A stretch of DNA of 64,000 nt. It comes from Victivallaceae bacterium (GTDB taxonomy: Bacteria > Verrucomicrobiota > Lentisphaeria > Victivallales > Victivallaceae). The stretch's first letter is position 1. The number at the start of each line of letters is the position of its first letter. The notes under the pieces were generated by a model, which saw only the letters and a program-made list of their open reading frames with translations, was not told where the DNA came from and searched no databases. The stretch lies in assembly GCA_016292515.1 (NCBI GenBank), contig JAEDIJ010000001.1, positions 54,696 through 118,695 of the forward strand, read 5' to 3'. Positions 18,052 to 26,752 of the stretch are shown here, one piece after another. The translations under genes were made by a program, and so were the position numbers.

Positions 18052-18179
18052 ACAGGAGGGACGCTTCGGTCGGACTACACTTTTCGCGTAGTTTTTATTT
18101 CATCGTCCCAACGGAAAAATTCCGGTAAAAACTTTTTTCTGCGCAGTGCTCCGTCCTTCCCGAAACGGCTCACTCCTGT
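18052..18179 (-). ncRNA. ssrS: Candidate 6S RNA upstream of fau
   Basis: No gene covers this stretch, and the minus strand folds into a rod with a central bubble. The closing stem ACAGGAG/CTCCTGT pairs 18173-18179 with 18052-18058. A second 8-bp helix (one G-U) pairs 18160-18167 with 18062-18069. After an asymmetric bubble, an apical helix AGTTTTTA/TAAAAACT pairs 18126-18133 with 18090-18097 and encloses a small CGGAA/TTCCG hairpin. The 3' bubble strand has its own CTAC/GTAG hairpin. Closing stem, bubble and terminal stem next to fau are the features of 6S RNA, which binds RNA polymerase by mimicking an open promoter. At about 128 nt it is shorter than the usual 180, so another structured RNA is possible. 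Confidence 0.5.
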
Positions 18180-18332
18180 CAAAATATATTGAAAAAGCGA
18201 AAATACGCTTGCTCTGAAACAAATATAACACCATTTATAAATAAGTAAAGGGGATTTGCCATTTTTATTGCGGTTTTTTTCTCTTTTTTATTTTCCGGAG
18301 CGCAAAGCGCGCGGAAAAATCGGAAAAACGTC

Positions 18333-18361
18333 TTGCAGAGCGTGCGCCGATGTGTTATTTT
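18333..18361 (+). promoter_or_regulatory. Promoter of the nadC operon
   Basis: TTGCAG (18333-18338), 17-bp spacer, TATTTT (18356-18361); predicted leader of about 43 nt before the nadC ATG. Confidence 0.55.
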
Positions 18362-18410
18362 ATAAGAAAACGAACGAAAAATGTTTTTGCCGAAAAAAGG
18401 AGTCCGAATT

Positions 18411-19301
18411 ATGGGCAAACTTCATCCTGCCGTGATCCCGCCGATCGACTGGGGGCGCGTCGACCACCTGATCGAACTCGCTTTGAGCGAAGATCTCGAC
18501 CTCAACGGCGACACGACGACGTTGTCGGTCATTCCGGAGGAGACCCGCTGCCGCGCGGTCTTGCGCTGCAAGGAAAGCGATATGCTCCTCGCCGGTCTCG
18601 ACGTCGCCCGCCGGGTCTTTGAGATCGTCGATCCCGAAATCGATTTTACCGCCCTCAAAAAAGAGGGCGACCTCTGCCAGAAAGGCGATCTCCTCGCCGA
18701 AATGACGGGGCCCGCGCAGTCGATCCTGACGGCGGAACGCACCGCGCTCAACTTTTTGCAACGGCTCTGCGGCGTCGCATCGACGGCGCACCGTTACGCC
18801 GAAGCGTTGCGCGGTACCGATTGCGTCATCCTCGACACCCGCAAGACGACCCCGGGTTACCGCAATCTGGAAAAATACGCCGTCGCCGTCGGCGGCGCGG
18901 TCAATCACCGCATCGGACTTTTTGATATGGTGATGATCAAGGACAATCACCGCGAACTCGCTCAACTCGGCGACGTCGACGGGATCATTCACGCCGTCGA
19001 ACGCGCCCGCGCGAAGTATCCGGAACTCGCCGTCGAAGTCGAAGCCGACCGATTGAAGGAAGTCGAAGCCGCGCTCAAAGCCAAAGCCGACTGCATCATG
19101 CTCGACAATATGAGCGACGAAATGATGCGCCAGGCGGTCGAAATGATCGCGAAACGCGCCGAGATCGAAGCAAGCGGCGGCATCACGCTTGAACGGCTTC
19201 CCGCGATCGGCAAACTCGGTGTGGATTACGTTTCCGCCGGAGCCTTGACCCATTCGGTCAAAGCGGCGGATATTTCCCTCGACGTCGAGGTGGCGAAATG
19301 A
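18411..19301 (+). CDS. nadC: Nicotinate-nucleotide pyrophosphorylase (carboxylating)
   Basis: 296 residues from the ATG at 18411 with aaggag upstream; ten further open codons before it lack support. It turns quinolinate and PRPP into nicotinate mononucleotide for NAD synthesis. Motifs: ALSEDLDLNGDTTTLSVIP, ERTALNFLQRLCGVAS, the active-site LDTRKTTPGYRNLEKYAV, VGGAVNHRIGLFDMVMIKDN and EASGGITLERL. First gene of a tightly overlapping four-gene operon. The other quinolinate genes (nadA, nadB) are not here. Confidence 0.96.
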   Translation: MGKLHPAVIPPIDWGRVDHLIELALSEDLDLNGDTTTLSVIPEETRCRAVLRCKESDMLLAGLDVARRVFEIVDPEIDFTALKKEGDLCQKGDLLAEMTGPAQSILTAERTALNFLQRLCGVASTAHRYAEALRGTDCVILDTRKTTPGYRNLEKYAVAVGGAVNHRIGLFDMVMIKDNHRELAQLGDVDGIIHAVERARAKYPELAVEVEADRLKEVEAALKAKADCIMLDNMSDEMMRQAVEMIAKRAEIEASGGITLERLPAIGKLGVDYVSAGALTHSVKAADISLDVEVAK

Positions 19302-19891
19302 TTGCCCGTCTGCGCGGAACTTTGCTGGAAAGCGACTTCACCAGTTGCGTCATCGACTGCGGCGGCGTCGGTTACGACGTGGCGATCCCCCTCTCGACGT
19401 TCGACAAACTGCCGCATCCGGGGGAAACGGCGGAACTCTTTATCCACACGCAGGTAAGGGAGGATGCCATCACCCTTTTCGGCTTCGCGGAAAGCGCGGA
19501 GCGCAAACTTTTCCGTCTGCTCCTCGGCGTTTCCGGCATCGGCGGCAAACTCGCGCTCAACGTTTTGAGCGCGATGCCGGTCGACAATTTCAACGCCGCC
19601 GTCCTCGCCGGCGACGTGCGCGCACTTTCGCGCATCAGCGGCATCGGCAAACGCACCGCGGAGCGTATGGTGCTTGAACTTAAAGACAAACTCGGCGATT
19701 ATTTCAGCGGCGATCAAGCCGCCGTCGCCGCCGCGCCGGGGAGCGCGGACGCCGCGCTCGCCTTGGAGCAACTGGGCTTCAAGCGCGCGGCGATCAACGA
19801 CGTTTTGAAAGAACTTTGCGCGAAACTCCCCGCCGACGAGCAGACGAGCGAAAATCTCCTCCGGCAGGCACTTTTGAAACTCAACCGATGA
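19298..19891 (+). CDS. ruvA: Holliday junction DNA helicase subunit RuvA
   Basis: 197 residues. RuvA binds Holliday junctions as a tetramer and loads the RuvB motor. Visible are the N-terminal OB fold (MIARLRGTLLESDFTSCVIDCGGVGYDV), two helix-hairpin-helix motifs (LLLGVSGIGGKLALNVL; LSRISGIGKRTAERMVLELKD) and the flexible Ala-rich linker before the C-terminal domain III (LEQLGFKRAAINDVLKEL). The ATG overlaps the nadC stop (ATGA), and its own stop overlaps the next ATG in the same way. ruvB and ruvC are not in the window. Confidence 0.96.
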   Translation: MIARLRGTLLESDFTSCVIDCGGVGYDVAIPLSTFDKLPHPGETAELFIHTQVREDAITLFGFAESAERKLFRLLLGVSGIGGKLALNVLSAMPVDNFNAAVLAGDVRALSRISGIGKRTAERMVLELKDKLGDYFSGDQAAVAAAPGSADAALALEQLGFKRAAINDVLKELCAKLPADEQTSENLLRQALLKLNR

Positions 19892-20331
19892 AAATTTTAT
19901 TCATCTGCACCGGCAACACCTGCCGCAGTCCGCTGGCAGAACTTTACGTCGCGCATCAGCTTGCGGGACTTCCGGTCGAAGTCGCAAGCGCGGGGCTGAC
20001 GACACGCGGCGGCAGTGCCATTTCAGTTGCTTCCAGGCATATTCTCGACCGTTACGGGATCGACGCCTCGGCTTTCCGCAGTCAGCCCGCGACGCCGGAA
20101 TTGCTCGCAAGTTGCGACCTCATCATCGCCGTCAGCGAGGCGCATTGCGCGATACTCCGGCAGATCATCCCGCAAAAAGCCGACTCCATACGGCTTCTTT
20201 CGGAATTTTCCGGCGGAAATCACGACATTCCCGACCCATACGGCGGAAATCAGGCAAGTTACGATAAAATTTTCGCGGTGATGAAACCGTCGCTCGACGG
20301 CGTCGTCGCGTTTGCCAAAGGTAGACTCTGA
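19888..20331 (+). CDS. Low-molecular-weight phosphatase, YwlE-type (protein-arginine phosphatase-like)
   Basis: 147 residues from the ATG at 19888, which overlaps the ruvA stop. The P-loop CTGNTCRSP (Cys7, Arg13) is the CX5RS signature of low-molecular-weight phosphatases; the general acid Asp is in DPYGG near residue 117. Thr at the fifth P-loop position (CTGNTCRS) is the feature that distinguishes YwlE-type protein-arginine phosphatases from tyrosine-specific enzymes such as Wzb, which have Ile. No arginine kinase gene (mcsB) is in the window, so arginine specificity is an inference from this one residue. The stop TGA shares its last base with the next ATG. Confidence 0.85.
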   Translation: MKILFICTGNTCRSPLAELYVAHQLAGLPVEVASAGLTTRGGSAISVASRHILDRYGIDASAFRSQPATPELLASCDLIIAVSEAHCAILRQIIPQKADSIRLLSEFSGGNHDIPDPYGGNQASYDKIFAVMKPSLDGVVAFAKGRL

Positions 20332-21053
20332 TGCAAAAAATACGGTGCGAGATCCACTCGGTCGGTTACAGCCAGTTCGACCGCGAGGGAAACTTCAAAC
20401 TCCACGCGTGGAGCAACTTTTTGCAGGAAGCCGCGGCGAATCACGCCGCCGCGCTCGGCGTCGGAATGAATGACCTCGCAAAAAACGATCTTCTCTGGGT
20501 GCTCGCCCAAATCAAAGTCCGGCTTCACCGCGCCCCGGCTCCCGGGGAAAAAATCGAAGTCGCGACGTACCCTTCCGGCACGCGCAAACTTTTTGCCAAC
20601 CGCGAATTCAAAATTCAGGACGAGGGAGGAAATCTTCTTCTCACCGGATCCAGCCGCTGGGTTCTGCTCGCCAAAGAATCGATGCGGCCGCAATCCGTTT
20701 TGACCGTCGCCGACAAACTGCCGGACAATTCCGATCAGCCCGTTTATTTCGACTTCGCCGAAAAACTGCCCGTGCCGGAAAACTACGATTTTTTCTACGA
20801 CATTCCCATCCGGCACTCGATGGAGGACGTCAACGGTCATCTCAACAACGCCGAGTACCTCGCCGCAGCGCAGGACGCCCTTTGCAGTCACGGCGTCATC
20901 GCGACTTACAGCGGATTTGAGATCGCCTATCACCGCGCGATGCGCGCTCCGGAAACTTTGACCGTCGGCATCAAAAAGTTTTCCGACGGCGCGCTTTTTA
21001 CGATCTTCAACGACAAACGCGAACGCTGTGTTTCCGGGAAACTGAATTTTTAG
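20331..21053 (+). CDS. Acyl-ACP thioesterase (FatA/FatB family)
   Basis: 240 residues with two hotdog domains. The first has the pattern DREGNFKLHAWSNFLQEAAANHAAALG and LLWVLAQIKVRLHRAP. The second has the catalytic motif region MEDVNGHLNNAEYLAAAQD, where D.N.H.NN.EY matches the plant and bacterial acyl-ACP thioesterases. It hydrolyses acyl-ACP to release free fatty acids. Last gene of the nadC operon (one-base overlap with the phosphatase), ending 18 bp before the convergent sirtuin gene. Confidence 0.85.
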   Translation: MQKIRCEIHSVGYSQFDREGNFKLHAWSNFLQEAAANHAAALGVGMNDLAKNDLLWVLAQIKVRLHRAPAPGEKIEVATYPSGTRKLFANREFKIQDEGGNLLLTGSSRWVLLAKESMRPQSVLTVADKLPDNSDQPVYFDFAEKLPVPENYDFFYDIPIRHSMEDVNGHLNNAEYLAAAQDALCSHGVIATYSGFEIAYHRAMRAPETLTVGIKKFSDGALFTIFNDKRERCVSGKLNF

Positions 21054-21071
21054 AGAAATCTCCCCTGCCCT

Positions 21072-21818
21072 CTAATGCGCCGACGGCAACGCCTTTTCAA
21101 TCTCGTCGAAAACGCTCCCGAGATCGTTATAAGTGCGGTAAGCAAAGCTATCCAAATGCGTCTTTTGAGCGTTGACGATGACCAGTTTCGCGCCGTTGCG
21201 CACCGCCGATTCGGGAAGCATCGCCGCCGGATAAACGGTAAGACTGCTTCCGAGCGCCAAGGCGAGATCGGCGGTGGAAAAATCGTATTCTCCGTTGGAA
21301 AAAACGTCGTCGGGCAGACTTTCGCCGTAAAAGACGATGTCGGGCTTGAAAACGCCGCCGCAATGGCAACAGGGGACTTTGCCCGCCATCACCAATGGCG
21401 CGATTTCGGCGAAGGAGGCTTCTTTGCCGCACGCAAGGCAATGATGCACCGCGGGCGATCCGTGCAACTCGAAACATTTTTTGCTCCCCGCTTTGGAGTG
21501 AAGCAAGTCGATGTTTTGCGTGTAGACGGCATCGATGAGACCGCGCGCTTCCAACGTCGCAAGAGTCCGGTGGACGACGTTGGGCTCGAAATCCTGACAG
21601 CAGTAGACAAACTGCTTCGCCCATTCGTAAAAGTACTCGGGGTGGGCGCGGAAACAGTCGATCGACAGAATTTCCTCGACGGAAAGGCCGTGCCACGGCT
21701 TCGTGTAAACGCCGCCCGTACCGCGGAAATCGGGGATCCCGGAAAGCGTCGAAACGCCGGCTCCGGTAAAGACGACGCACTTATGCGATTTTTGGATCAG
21801 GTCAAAAAGTTCGCTCAT
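21072..21818 (-). CDS. cobB: NAD-dependent protein deacylase (sirtuin)
   Basis: 248 residues from the ATG at 21818, which overlaps the flavin reductase stop; the longer open frame upstream is inside that gene. Sirtuin motifs: NAD site VVFTGAGVSTLSGIPDFRG, TQNIDLLHSKAGSK, catalytic His in FELHGSP, Zn ligands CLAC and CCHC, KPDIVFYGESLPDD and ALGSSLTVYPAAMLPE. It removes acyl groups from lysines and consumes NAD. The last gene of the cinA-recN-dgt-flavin reductase-sirtuin series. Confidence 0.94.
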   Translation of the reverse strand: MSELFDLIQKSHKCVVFTGAGVSTLSGIPDFRGTGGVYTKPWHGLSVEEILSIDCFRAHPEYFYEWAKQFVYCCQDFEPNVVHRTLATLEARGLIDAVYTQNIDLLHSKAGSKKCFELHGSPAVHHCLACGKEASFAEIAPLVMAGKVPCCHCGGVFKPDIVFYGESLPDDVFSNGEYDFSTADLALALGSSLTVYPAAMLPESAVRNGAKLVIVNAQKTHLDSFAYRTYNDLGSVFDEIEKALPSAH

Positions 21819-22408
21819 TTGCGCACGATGCTTCCCGGTTTGCGGCGCACCGAGTAGCCGAAGTGGCCGATGCACTCGCCGAGGCGGTAGTAATGACCGT
21901 GGGCGTAGGCGATGAGATCGGCTTTGTCGATATCGAATTTGCCTTTGACGTCGATCAGCGCGCTCTCGACCTGAACCGCGAGAATTTCCGCGAGAAAGAG
22001 CGTATGCGAACCGAGAGAAATCTCGTTTTTGACGCGGCATTCCAGCGAAACGGGACATTCGGCAACGACGGGGGCGGCAACTTTGTCGCCCTTGACGGCG
22101 GTGAGATGACAGACTTCAAATTTATCGCAGTCGCGCCCGGAAATGACGCCGCAACGGTCGAGTTCCGCCGCGAGACGCACGGGCGGCAGATTGACGGTGA
22201 ATTCTTTCAACTGCGAGATCGGCGCGAAACTGAAACGCTCCGGCCGCACGGAAATCGCCAGCATCGCGGGGTCGCTGCAAACGGTCCCCGCCCACGCGAC
22301 CGTGATGAGATTGTACTTGAAAGTTTTGCCGTCGCCGCACCCGACGAGGACGGCGGGAACGGGCGCAAGTTGCGTGGAACCGGGCCAAATCGTTTTTTCG
22401 TGTGCCAT
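21815..22408 (-). CDS. Flavin reductase family protein (flavoredoxin-like)
   Basis: 197 residues with the split-barrel FMN-binding fold of the flavin reductase/flavoredoxin family: VPAVLVGCGDGKTFKYNLITVAWAGTVCSDPAMLAISVRPERFS, then FTVNLP and SLECRVKNEISLGSHTLFLAEI. It probably uses bound FMN in an electron-transfer role; the partner is unknown. It is translationally coupled to the sirtuin by an ATGA overlap and begins 12 bp after the dgt stop. Confidence 0.85.
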   Translation of the reverse strand: MAHEKTIWPGSTQLAPVPAVLVGCGDGKTFKYNLITVAWAGTVCSDPAMLAISVRPERFSFAPISQLKEFTVNLPPVRLAAELDRCGVISGRDCDKFEVCHLTAVKGDKVAAPVVAECPVSLECRVKNEISLGSHTLFLAEILAVQVESALIDVKGKFDIDKADLIAYAHGHYYRLGECIGHFGYSVRRKPGSIVRK

Positions 22409-22420
22409 AAAAAAATCTCC

Positions 22421-23773
22421 TTACAGCGAAATGCCTTTCATTTTCTGATAAAGCGAAACGGCGTAACCGTCGGTCATTCCGGAAATGTAGTCGAGGACGC
22501 CCAAAAGCCGCAGATAGGGACTTTCGCGCCACGCCTCGTCCTCTACCTGCACGACTTCGGGCGGAAACATCGCGCCGACGCGGCGCGCGCGGTAGGAAGC
22601 GCGACCGACGCCCCTCGCCTCGGAGGCGATCTCCTCGACGCAGGGCATCAAAATATCGAGCATGCCCGACACCATCTCAAATCCGGCGGCGACGATCTCG
22701 ACCACCTGACGATTGTTGTAGATGACTTTGGTACTGCGTTCGCGCAGGTCGGCGAGCGCGGACGCGCAATCAAGATACGAAGTCAAAGGATTTTCAAGCG
22801 TCCCGTCGAGCAACTCCTGATGGTGCGCGGCAAAGGCTTCCGACACTTTACGCACGAGCGTACCGATCGCCTGCGCGCGGAGAAATTCCGACTTCTGCGT
22901 CGGCGTATCAAGTTTTTTGACATACGCCGCCGCGTGATCGGATTCGATAAGCGGCAAAAAGCGGCTTTCCAACTCCTCGCAGGAGACCAGTCCGAGCCGC
23001 TGACCGTCCTCGAAATCGACGATGAGATAAGCGATATCGTCCGCCGCTTCAACGAGATATGCCAGAGGATGCCGCCGCCATGCAAAAGGTCCGACGGGGA
23101 TCAGTCCGCAATGCTCCGCCATTTCGGCAAAAAGTTTCTTTTCGGCGCAGAAAAAATTGAATTTCTTGCCGGCGACACCTTGGGGGCGCGTCGGCACCAG
23201 CGCGGCGCAGGGATATTTGGCGAATGCGCCGAGCGTCGCGCAAGTCAGCCGCATCCCGCCGTACTGCTCGCGCATTTCAAGGTGCGTCAGCGTGCGGAAG
23301 CCCTGCGCGTTGCCCTCGTAGGCGGAAAAATCCTGCGCTTCTTCCGGTGTCAACTGCGAGCAGATGTCCTGCCCGACCAGCGAATGGGTGAACCAGTAGC
23401 GGATCGCCTCCTCTCCGGCGTGCCCCAAAGGGGGATTGCCGATGTCGTGCCCGACGGCGGCGGCGGCGATGATGGCGCCGATGTCGTCGGGATGAAGATT
23501 TCCAGTGTCGCAATCGCGGCAGATCGTCGCGCCGGCGGCGGTGCCGAGCGAGCGGCCGATGGAACTCGTTTCAATGCTGTGCGTAAGCCGGGTACGCACG
23601 TACTCCGCTTTTTGAAGCGGAAAGACCTGCGTTTTATCCTGCAACCGGCGGAAAGCGCCGCTAAAAATGATACGGTCGAAATCGCGCTGAAACTGCGATC
23701 TTTCAACGGAAACGCGCCCCGGTTCGGAACTGCCGAGACGGTGCATCGAGAGGAGATCAAGCCAATTCATCAT
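22421..23773 (-). CDS. dgt: Deoxyguanosinetriphosphate triphosphohydrolase-like protein
   Basis: 450 residues. HD-domain dNTPase that cleaves dNTPs to the nucleoside and triphosphate. Metal ligands sit in RLTHSIETSSIGRSL and AVGHDIGNPPLGHAGEEAI; the later EAADDIAYLIVDFEDG is also a family motif. Two adjacent ATG codons begin the frame; the first (23773) forms an ATGA overlap with the recN stop. Coupling to recN suggests a nucleotide-pool or DNA-repair role. Confidence 0.92.
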   Translation of the reverse strand: MMNWLDLLSMHRLGSSEPGRVSVERSQFQRDFDRIIFSGAFRRLQDKTQVFPLQKAEYVRTRLTHSIETSSIGRSLGTAAGATICRDCDTGNLHPDDIGAIIAAAAVGHDIGNPPLGHAGEEAIRYWFTHSLVGQDICSQLTPEEAQDFSAYEGNAQGFRTLTHLEMREQYGGMRLTCATLGAFAKYPCAALVPTRPQGVAGKKFNFFCAEKKLFAEMAEHCGLIPVGPFAWRRHPLAYLVEAADDIAYLIVDFEDGQRLGLVSCEELESRFLPLIESDHAAAYVKKLDTPTQKSEFLRAQAIGTLVRKVSEAFAAHHQELLDGTLENPLTSYLDCASALADLRERSTKVIYNNRQVVEIVAAGFEMVSGMLDILMPCVEEIASEARGVGRASYRARRVGAMFPPEVVQVEDEAWRESPYLRLLGVLDYISGMTDGYAVSLYQKMKGISL

Positions 23774-25437
23774 TTTTGTTTTTTCCTTACGCTGTCTGAA
23801 AGATCCGCGGCGTGGCGGAGCGCGGAAGCGCCGCCGCCGAGCATACGCGCCAATTCGGGGACGGGGTCGGCGAGTTCCGCGACGCGGGAGACCGTGCGGC
23901 CCTTTTCCGTCGATTTGGCGACGCAGAAGTGATGATCGGCGCGCGCCGCGACCTGCGCGAGGTGGGAAATGCAGAAAATCTGCCGTTTCGCCCCGAGCGC
24001 ACGCAATTTTTCACCGACCTGATTGGCGGTCTCGCCGCCGATATTCATATCGATCTCGTCAAAGACGACCGTCGGGATCTCGTCGGCGTCGGCGAGGACG
24101 GTTTTCAAGGCGAGCATAAAACGCGAAAGTTCACCGCTGCTGGCGATCTTGCGCAAAGGATGCGGCGCTTCGCCGGAATTTGCGCTGAAAACAAGTTCCA
24201 GAAAATCCATTCCCGTCGCCCCCGGCTCGATGTCGGTAAAATCCGCGCGCAAAACGCAGTGACCGAAACCGATGTCGGCGAGGTTGCGCAACACTTCCGC
24301 GACGAGTTTTTCGGCGCACTTTTTGCGCTTTGCCGAAAGTTGCGCCGCGACCTTTTTCAAGTCGGCTTTCAACGCCTTTTCCCGCGCGTCGAATTCCCGG
24401 CGGCAGGCGTCGGCATCGTCAAAGGAGGCGAGCCTTTTTTTGGCGGAAGCAGTCATTTCGAGCAACTCCTCCTCGCTCGATGCCTTGTAACGGCGTTTGA
24501 GGGCGTGAAGTTCTTCCAGACGCGCTTCCAAAGCCTGCAACGCTTCGCCGTCGAGGTCGGTGCGGTCGGCAAGATTTTCGACCTCGCGGGCGAGATCGTT
24601 GAGATTTTCCTGCAACGCATCGCAGGAGATAAGAAGTTTTTCCGTTTCCGCGCCCTCCCCCTCAAGCCGGGACAATTCCGAAAGGTCGCGGTGGACTTCG
24701 CCGAGGCGGTCGACGATGGAATCCTCCGCTTCGTTGAGCGCGTTGCGCACTTTGCCGCAGAGAGTCAGAACTTCCTTGGCGTTGGCGATCATTTTGTAAC
24801 GCCCGGCAAGACGGCTTTCCTCGCCGGCTTCGGGATTGATCTTTTCGACGCGATCGACCATTTCGCGCAGGATATCCGCTTCACCCGAGGAGACGTTGGC
24901 TTTTTCAAATTCGGCGCGCTCCTGTGCAAGTTCCTGCAACTTGCCGACGAATGTGCGGCAGAGCTCCCGCTCTTTCATCACTCCGGCAAAGCGGTCGAGC
25001 ATTTCCAGTTGCCGCGCGGGGATCGTCAAGTCGAGCTGATCGGTCGCGGCGTGAAAGTCGATGAGCATCGCGCCGACCGACGAGAGGAACTTGGCGCCGA
25101 CACTCGTATCGTTGATGAAATTACGGACGCCCGACGCAGTGATCCGGCGGCGGATAAGAAGCGGAAATTCCGCCGGGATCTCCGCTTCGGCAAAGAGTGC
25201 TTCCAGTTTCGGTCTCAACGCAGCTTCGACGGAAACCGTGCCGGAAACTTCCGCAAACGCGCATCCCGTGCGGATCGCCGCGTGATCGGCTTTGCCGCCG
25301 AAAAGGAGTGCCGCCGCCGACATCAAAATCGACTTGCCCGCACCGGATTCCCCGGTGACGACGTTGAAGCCGCCGGAAAAATCCAGTTCGCTTTTTTCGA
25401 TCAGCGCGAGATTGCGGATGGATAGACCTTCAAGCAT
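23770..25437 (-). CDS. recN: DNA repair protein RecN
   Basis: 555 residues from the ATG at 25437; the longer open frame overlaps cinA and has no ribosome site. SMC-like ATPase with Walker A GESGAGKSILMSAAALLFGG near residue 30, long coiled-coil arms (about 150-360) and the C-terminal ABC part with signature KIASSGELSRFMLALK, Walker B VVFDEIDMNIGGETANQVG and CISHLAQVAA. It tethers DNA ends in double-strand break repair. The cinA stop codon is one base upstream of its ATG. Confidence 0.94.
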   Translation of the reverse strand: MLEGLSIRNLALIEKSELDFSGGFNVVTGESGAGKSILMSAAALLFGGKADHAAIRTGCAFAEVSGTVSVEAALRPKLEALFAEAEIPAEFPLLIRRRITASGVRNFINDTSVGAKFLSSVGAMLIDFHAATDQLDLTIPARQLEMLDRFAGVMKERELCRTFVGKLQELAQERAEFEKANVSSGEADILREMVDRVEKINPEAGEESRLAGRYKMIANAKEVLTLCGKVRNALNEAEDSIVDRLGEVHRDLSELSRLEGEGAETEKLLISCDALQENLNDLAREVENLADRTDLDGEALQALEARLEELHALKRRYKASSEEELLEMTASAKKRLASFDDADACRREFDAREKALKADLKKVAAQLSAKRKKCAEKLVAEVLRNLADIGFGHCVLRADFTDIEPGATGMDFLELVFSANSGEAPHPLRKIASSGELSRFMLALKTVLADADEIPTVVFDEIDMNIGGETANQVGEKLRALGAKRQIFCISHLAQVAARADHHFCVAKSTEKGRTVSRVAELADPVPELARMLGGGASALRHAADLSDSVRKKQK

Positions 25438-25438
25438 T

Positions 25439-26668
25439 TTATCTTTCTTCCAAAAGCATAGCGCGCAACAAGTTGCACGCCTTGGCGGCGGCGCGTTCGC
25501 GGATCGCGGCGCGACTGCCGTGCAAATGAAGTTCCTCAACTTTACAACGGCCGTTGACCTTGGCACCGATGTAGACCAGCCCGACCGGTTTTTCCGCCGT
25601 GCCGCCGCCGGGACCGGCGATGCCCGTCGTCGCGATGCCGCACGAAGCAGCACTCGCGCGGCAGACGCCCTCGACCATCGCGCGACAACACTCCTCGCTC
25701 ACCGCGCCGCAACGGGATAGGATTTCCTCCGGTACGCCGAGCAGATTTTTTTTCATTTCGTTGCTGTAAGAAACGACGCCGCCCTGAAAGACCGACGAGA
25801 TCCCGGCAAGATCGGTGAATCGCTTGGCGATAAGCCCCCCGGTGCAACTCTCCGCGACGGCAAGCGTTAAATTGCTCTCCATCAACAATTTGCCGACATA
25901 GTCAAACAGTTTCGTTTCACCGGATGGCAAGGCGGCGGCGCCGACGGTCTGCCGGGCGGCGAGAAGAGCTTTTTGCACCTCGTTTTCACCGCCGGACAAA
26001 AAGAGCCGCGTTCCCTCCGCCGAAGCGGTAACGCCGATCTCGACGGCAAAATTTTTCAACGTATCGCCGAGCATTTTGCAAAGCGTCGATTCGCCGATGT
26101 CGGCGGCGAGAAATCCCCGCGTCGAAACGCGCTCTTTTGCGTACTCCAACAACATCGGGACGAGGAAATTCTGCGCCATCGGCTCAAATTCGCGCGGCGG
26201 GCCGGGAGCGAGAAAAATGCGGCGCATTTTCCGGTCGTACAGCGTTTCAAAAAAGATCCCGGAAGCGGCCCCCGCCGGATTGTCGATGATTTTGCCGTTT
26301 TCGGGAAACAACGCCTGCTTGTACTGCTTTTTGGGACAATGCCCCGCGTGAAGTCTATGCCAGAAAGCATCGATTTTTTCTTTCAAAACATCCGACATCA
26401 CCAATTTTTCGCCGAAAAAACGAGCGACAACTTCGAGCGTCACATCGTCGTCCGTCGGCCCCAGACCGCCCGTGACGACGATCGCATCGCAAGTACGCAA
26501 GGCGCAACTCAAAGCAAAGGAAATATCTTCCGCACGATCCGCCACGCTCATTTCAAAAGCGAGCCGCCCGCCACGGGAAACAAGTTCGCGCCCGAGAAAG
26601 CAACTGTTGCTGTTGCAGGTCGACCCGCGCAATAATTCCGTGCCGGTCGAAATCAAAGCGATACTCAT
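25439..26668 (-). CDS. cinA: CinA family competence/damage-inducible protein
   Basis: 409 residues with both CinA parts: an N-terminal MoaB/MogA-like domain (about 1-170; ALISTGTELLRG, VVTGGLGPTDDDVT, FLAPGPPREFEPM) and a C-terminal nicotinamide-nucleotide amidase domain (about 255-405; TLAVAESCTGGLIAKRFTD, FQGGVVSYSNEMKKNLLGV, TGIAGPGGGTAEKPVGLVY). It recycles pyridine nucleotides and is linked to competence in some bacteria. First gene of the five-gene operon with its own near-consensus promoter. Confidence 0.94.
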   Translation of the reverse strand: MSIALISTGTELLRGSTCNSNSCFLGRELVSRGGRLAFEMSVADRAEDISFALSCALRTCDAIVVTGGLGPTDDDVTLEVVARFFGEKLVMSDVLKEKIDAFWHRLHAGHCPKKQYKQALFPENGKIIDNPAGAASGIFFETLYDRKMRRIFLAPGPPREFEPMAQNFLVPMLLEYAKERVSTRGFLAADIGESTLCKMLGDTLKNFAVEIGVTASAEGTRLFLSGGENEVQKALLAARQTVGAAALPSGETKLFDYVGKLLMESNLTLAVAESCTGGLIAKRFTDLAGISSVFQGGVVSYSNEMKKNLLGVPEEILSRCGAVSEECCRAMVEGVCRASAASCGIATTGIAGPGGGTAEKPVGLVYIGAKVNGRCKVEELHLHGSRAAIRERAAAKACNLLRAMLLEER

Positions 26669-26705
26669 AAAAAGCCCAATTCCACCTTAAAAATGAATTC
26701 CGTAT

Positions 26706-26734
26706 AGTATAGCATTTTTGCCGCGTTTTTGCAA
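26706..26734 (-). promoter_or_regulatory. Promoter of the cinA-recN-dgt operon
   Basis: Minus strand: TTGCAA (26729-26734), 17-bp spacer ending in TGC, TATACT (26706-26711); extended -10 form. It lies just after the mutS stop, leader about 31 nt. Confidence 0.7.
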
Positions 26735-26752
26735 GAAAAAAACACCACGAAA

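Noticed and set aside
18052..18179. Signal recognition particle RNA or RNase P RNA at the fau upstream region
   Set aside because: GGGAAGGACGG resembles parts of both, but the SRP tetraloop/internal loop and the RNase P conserved regions are not present, and the length and bubble fit 6S better.
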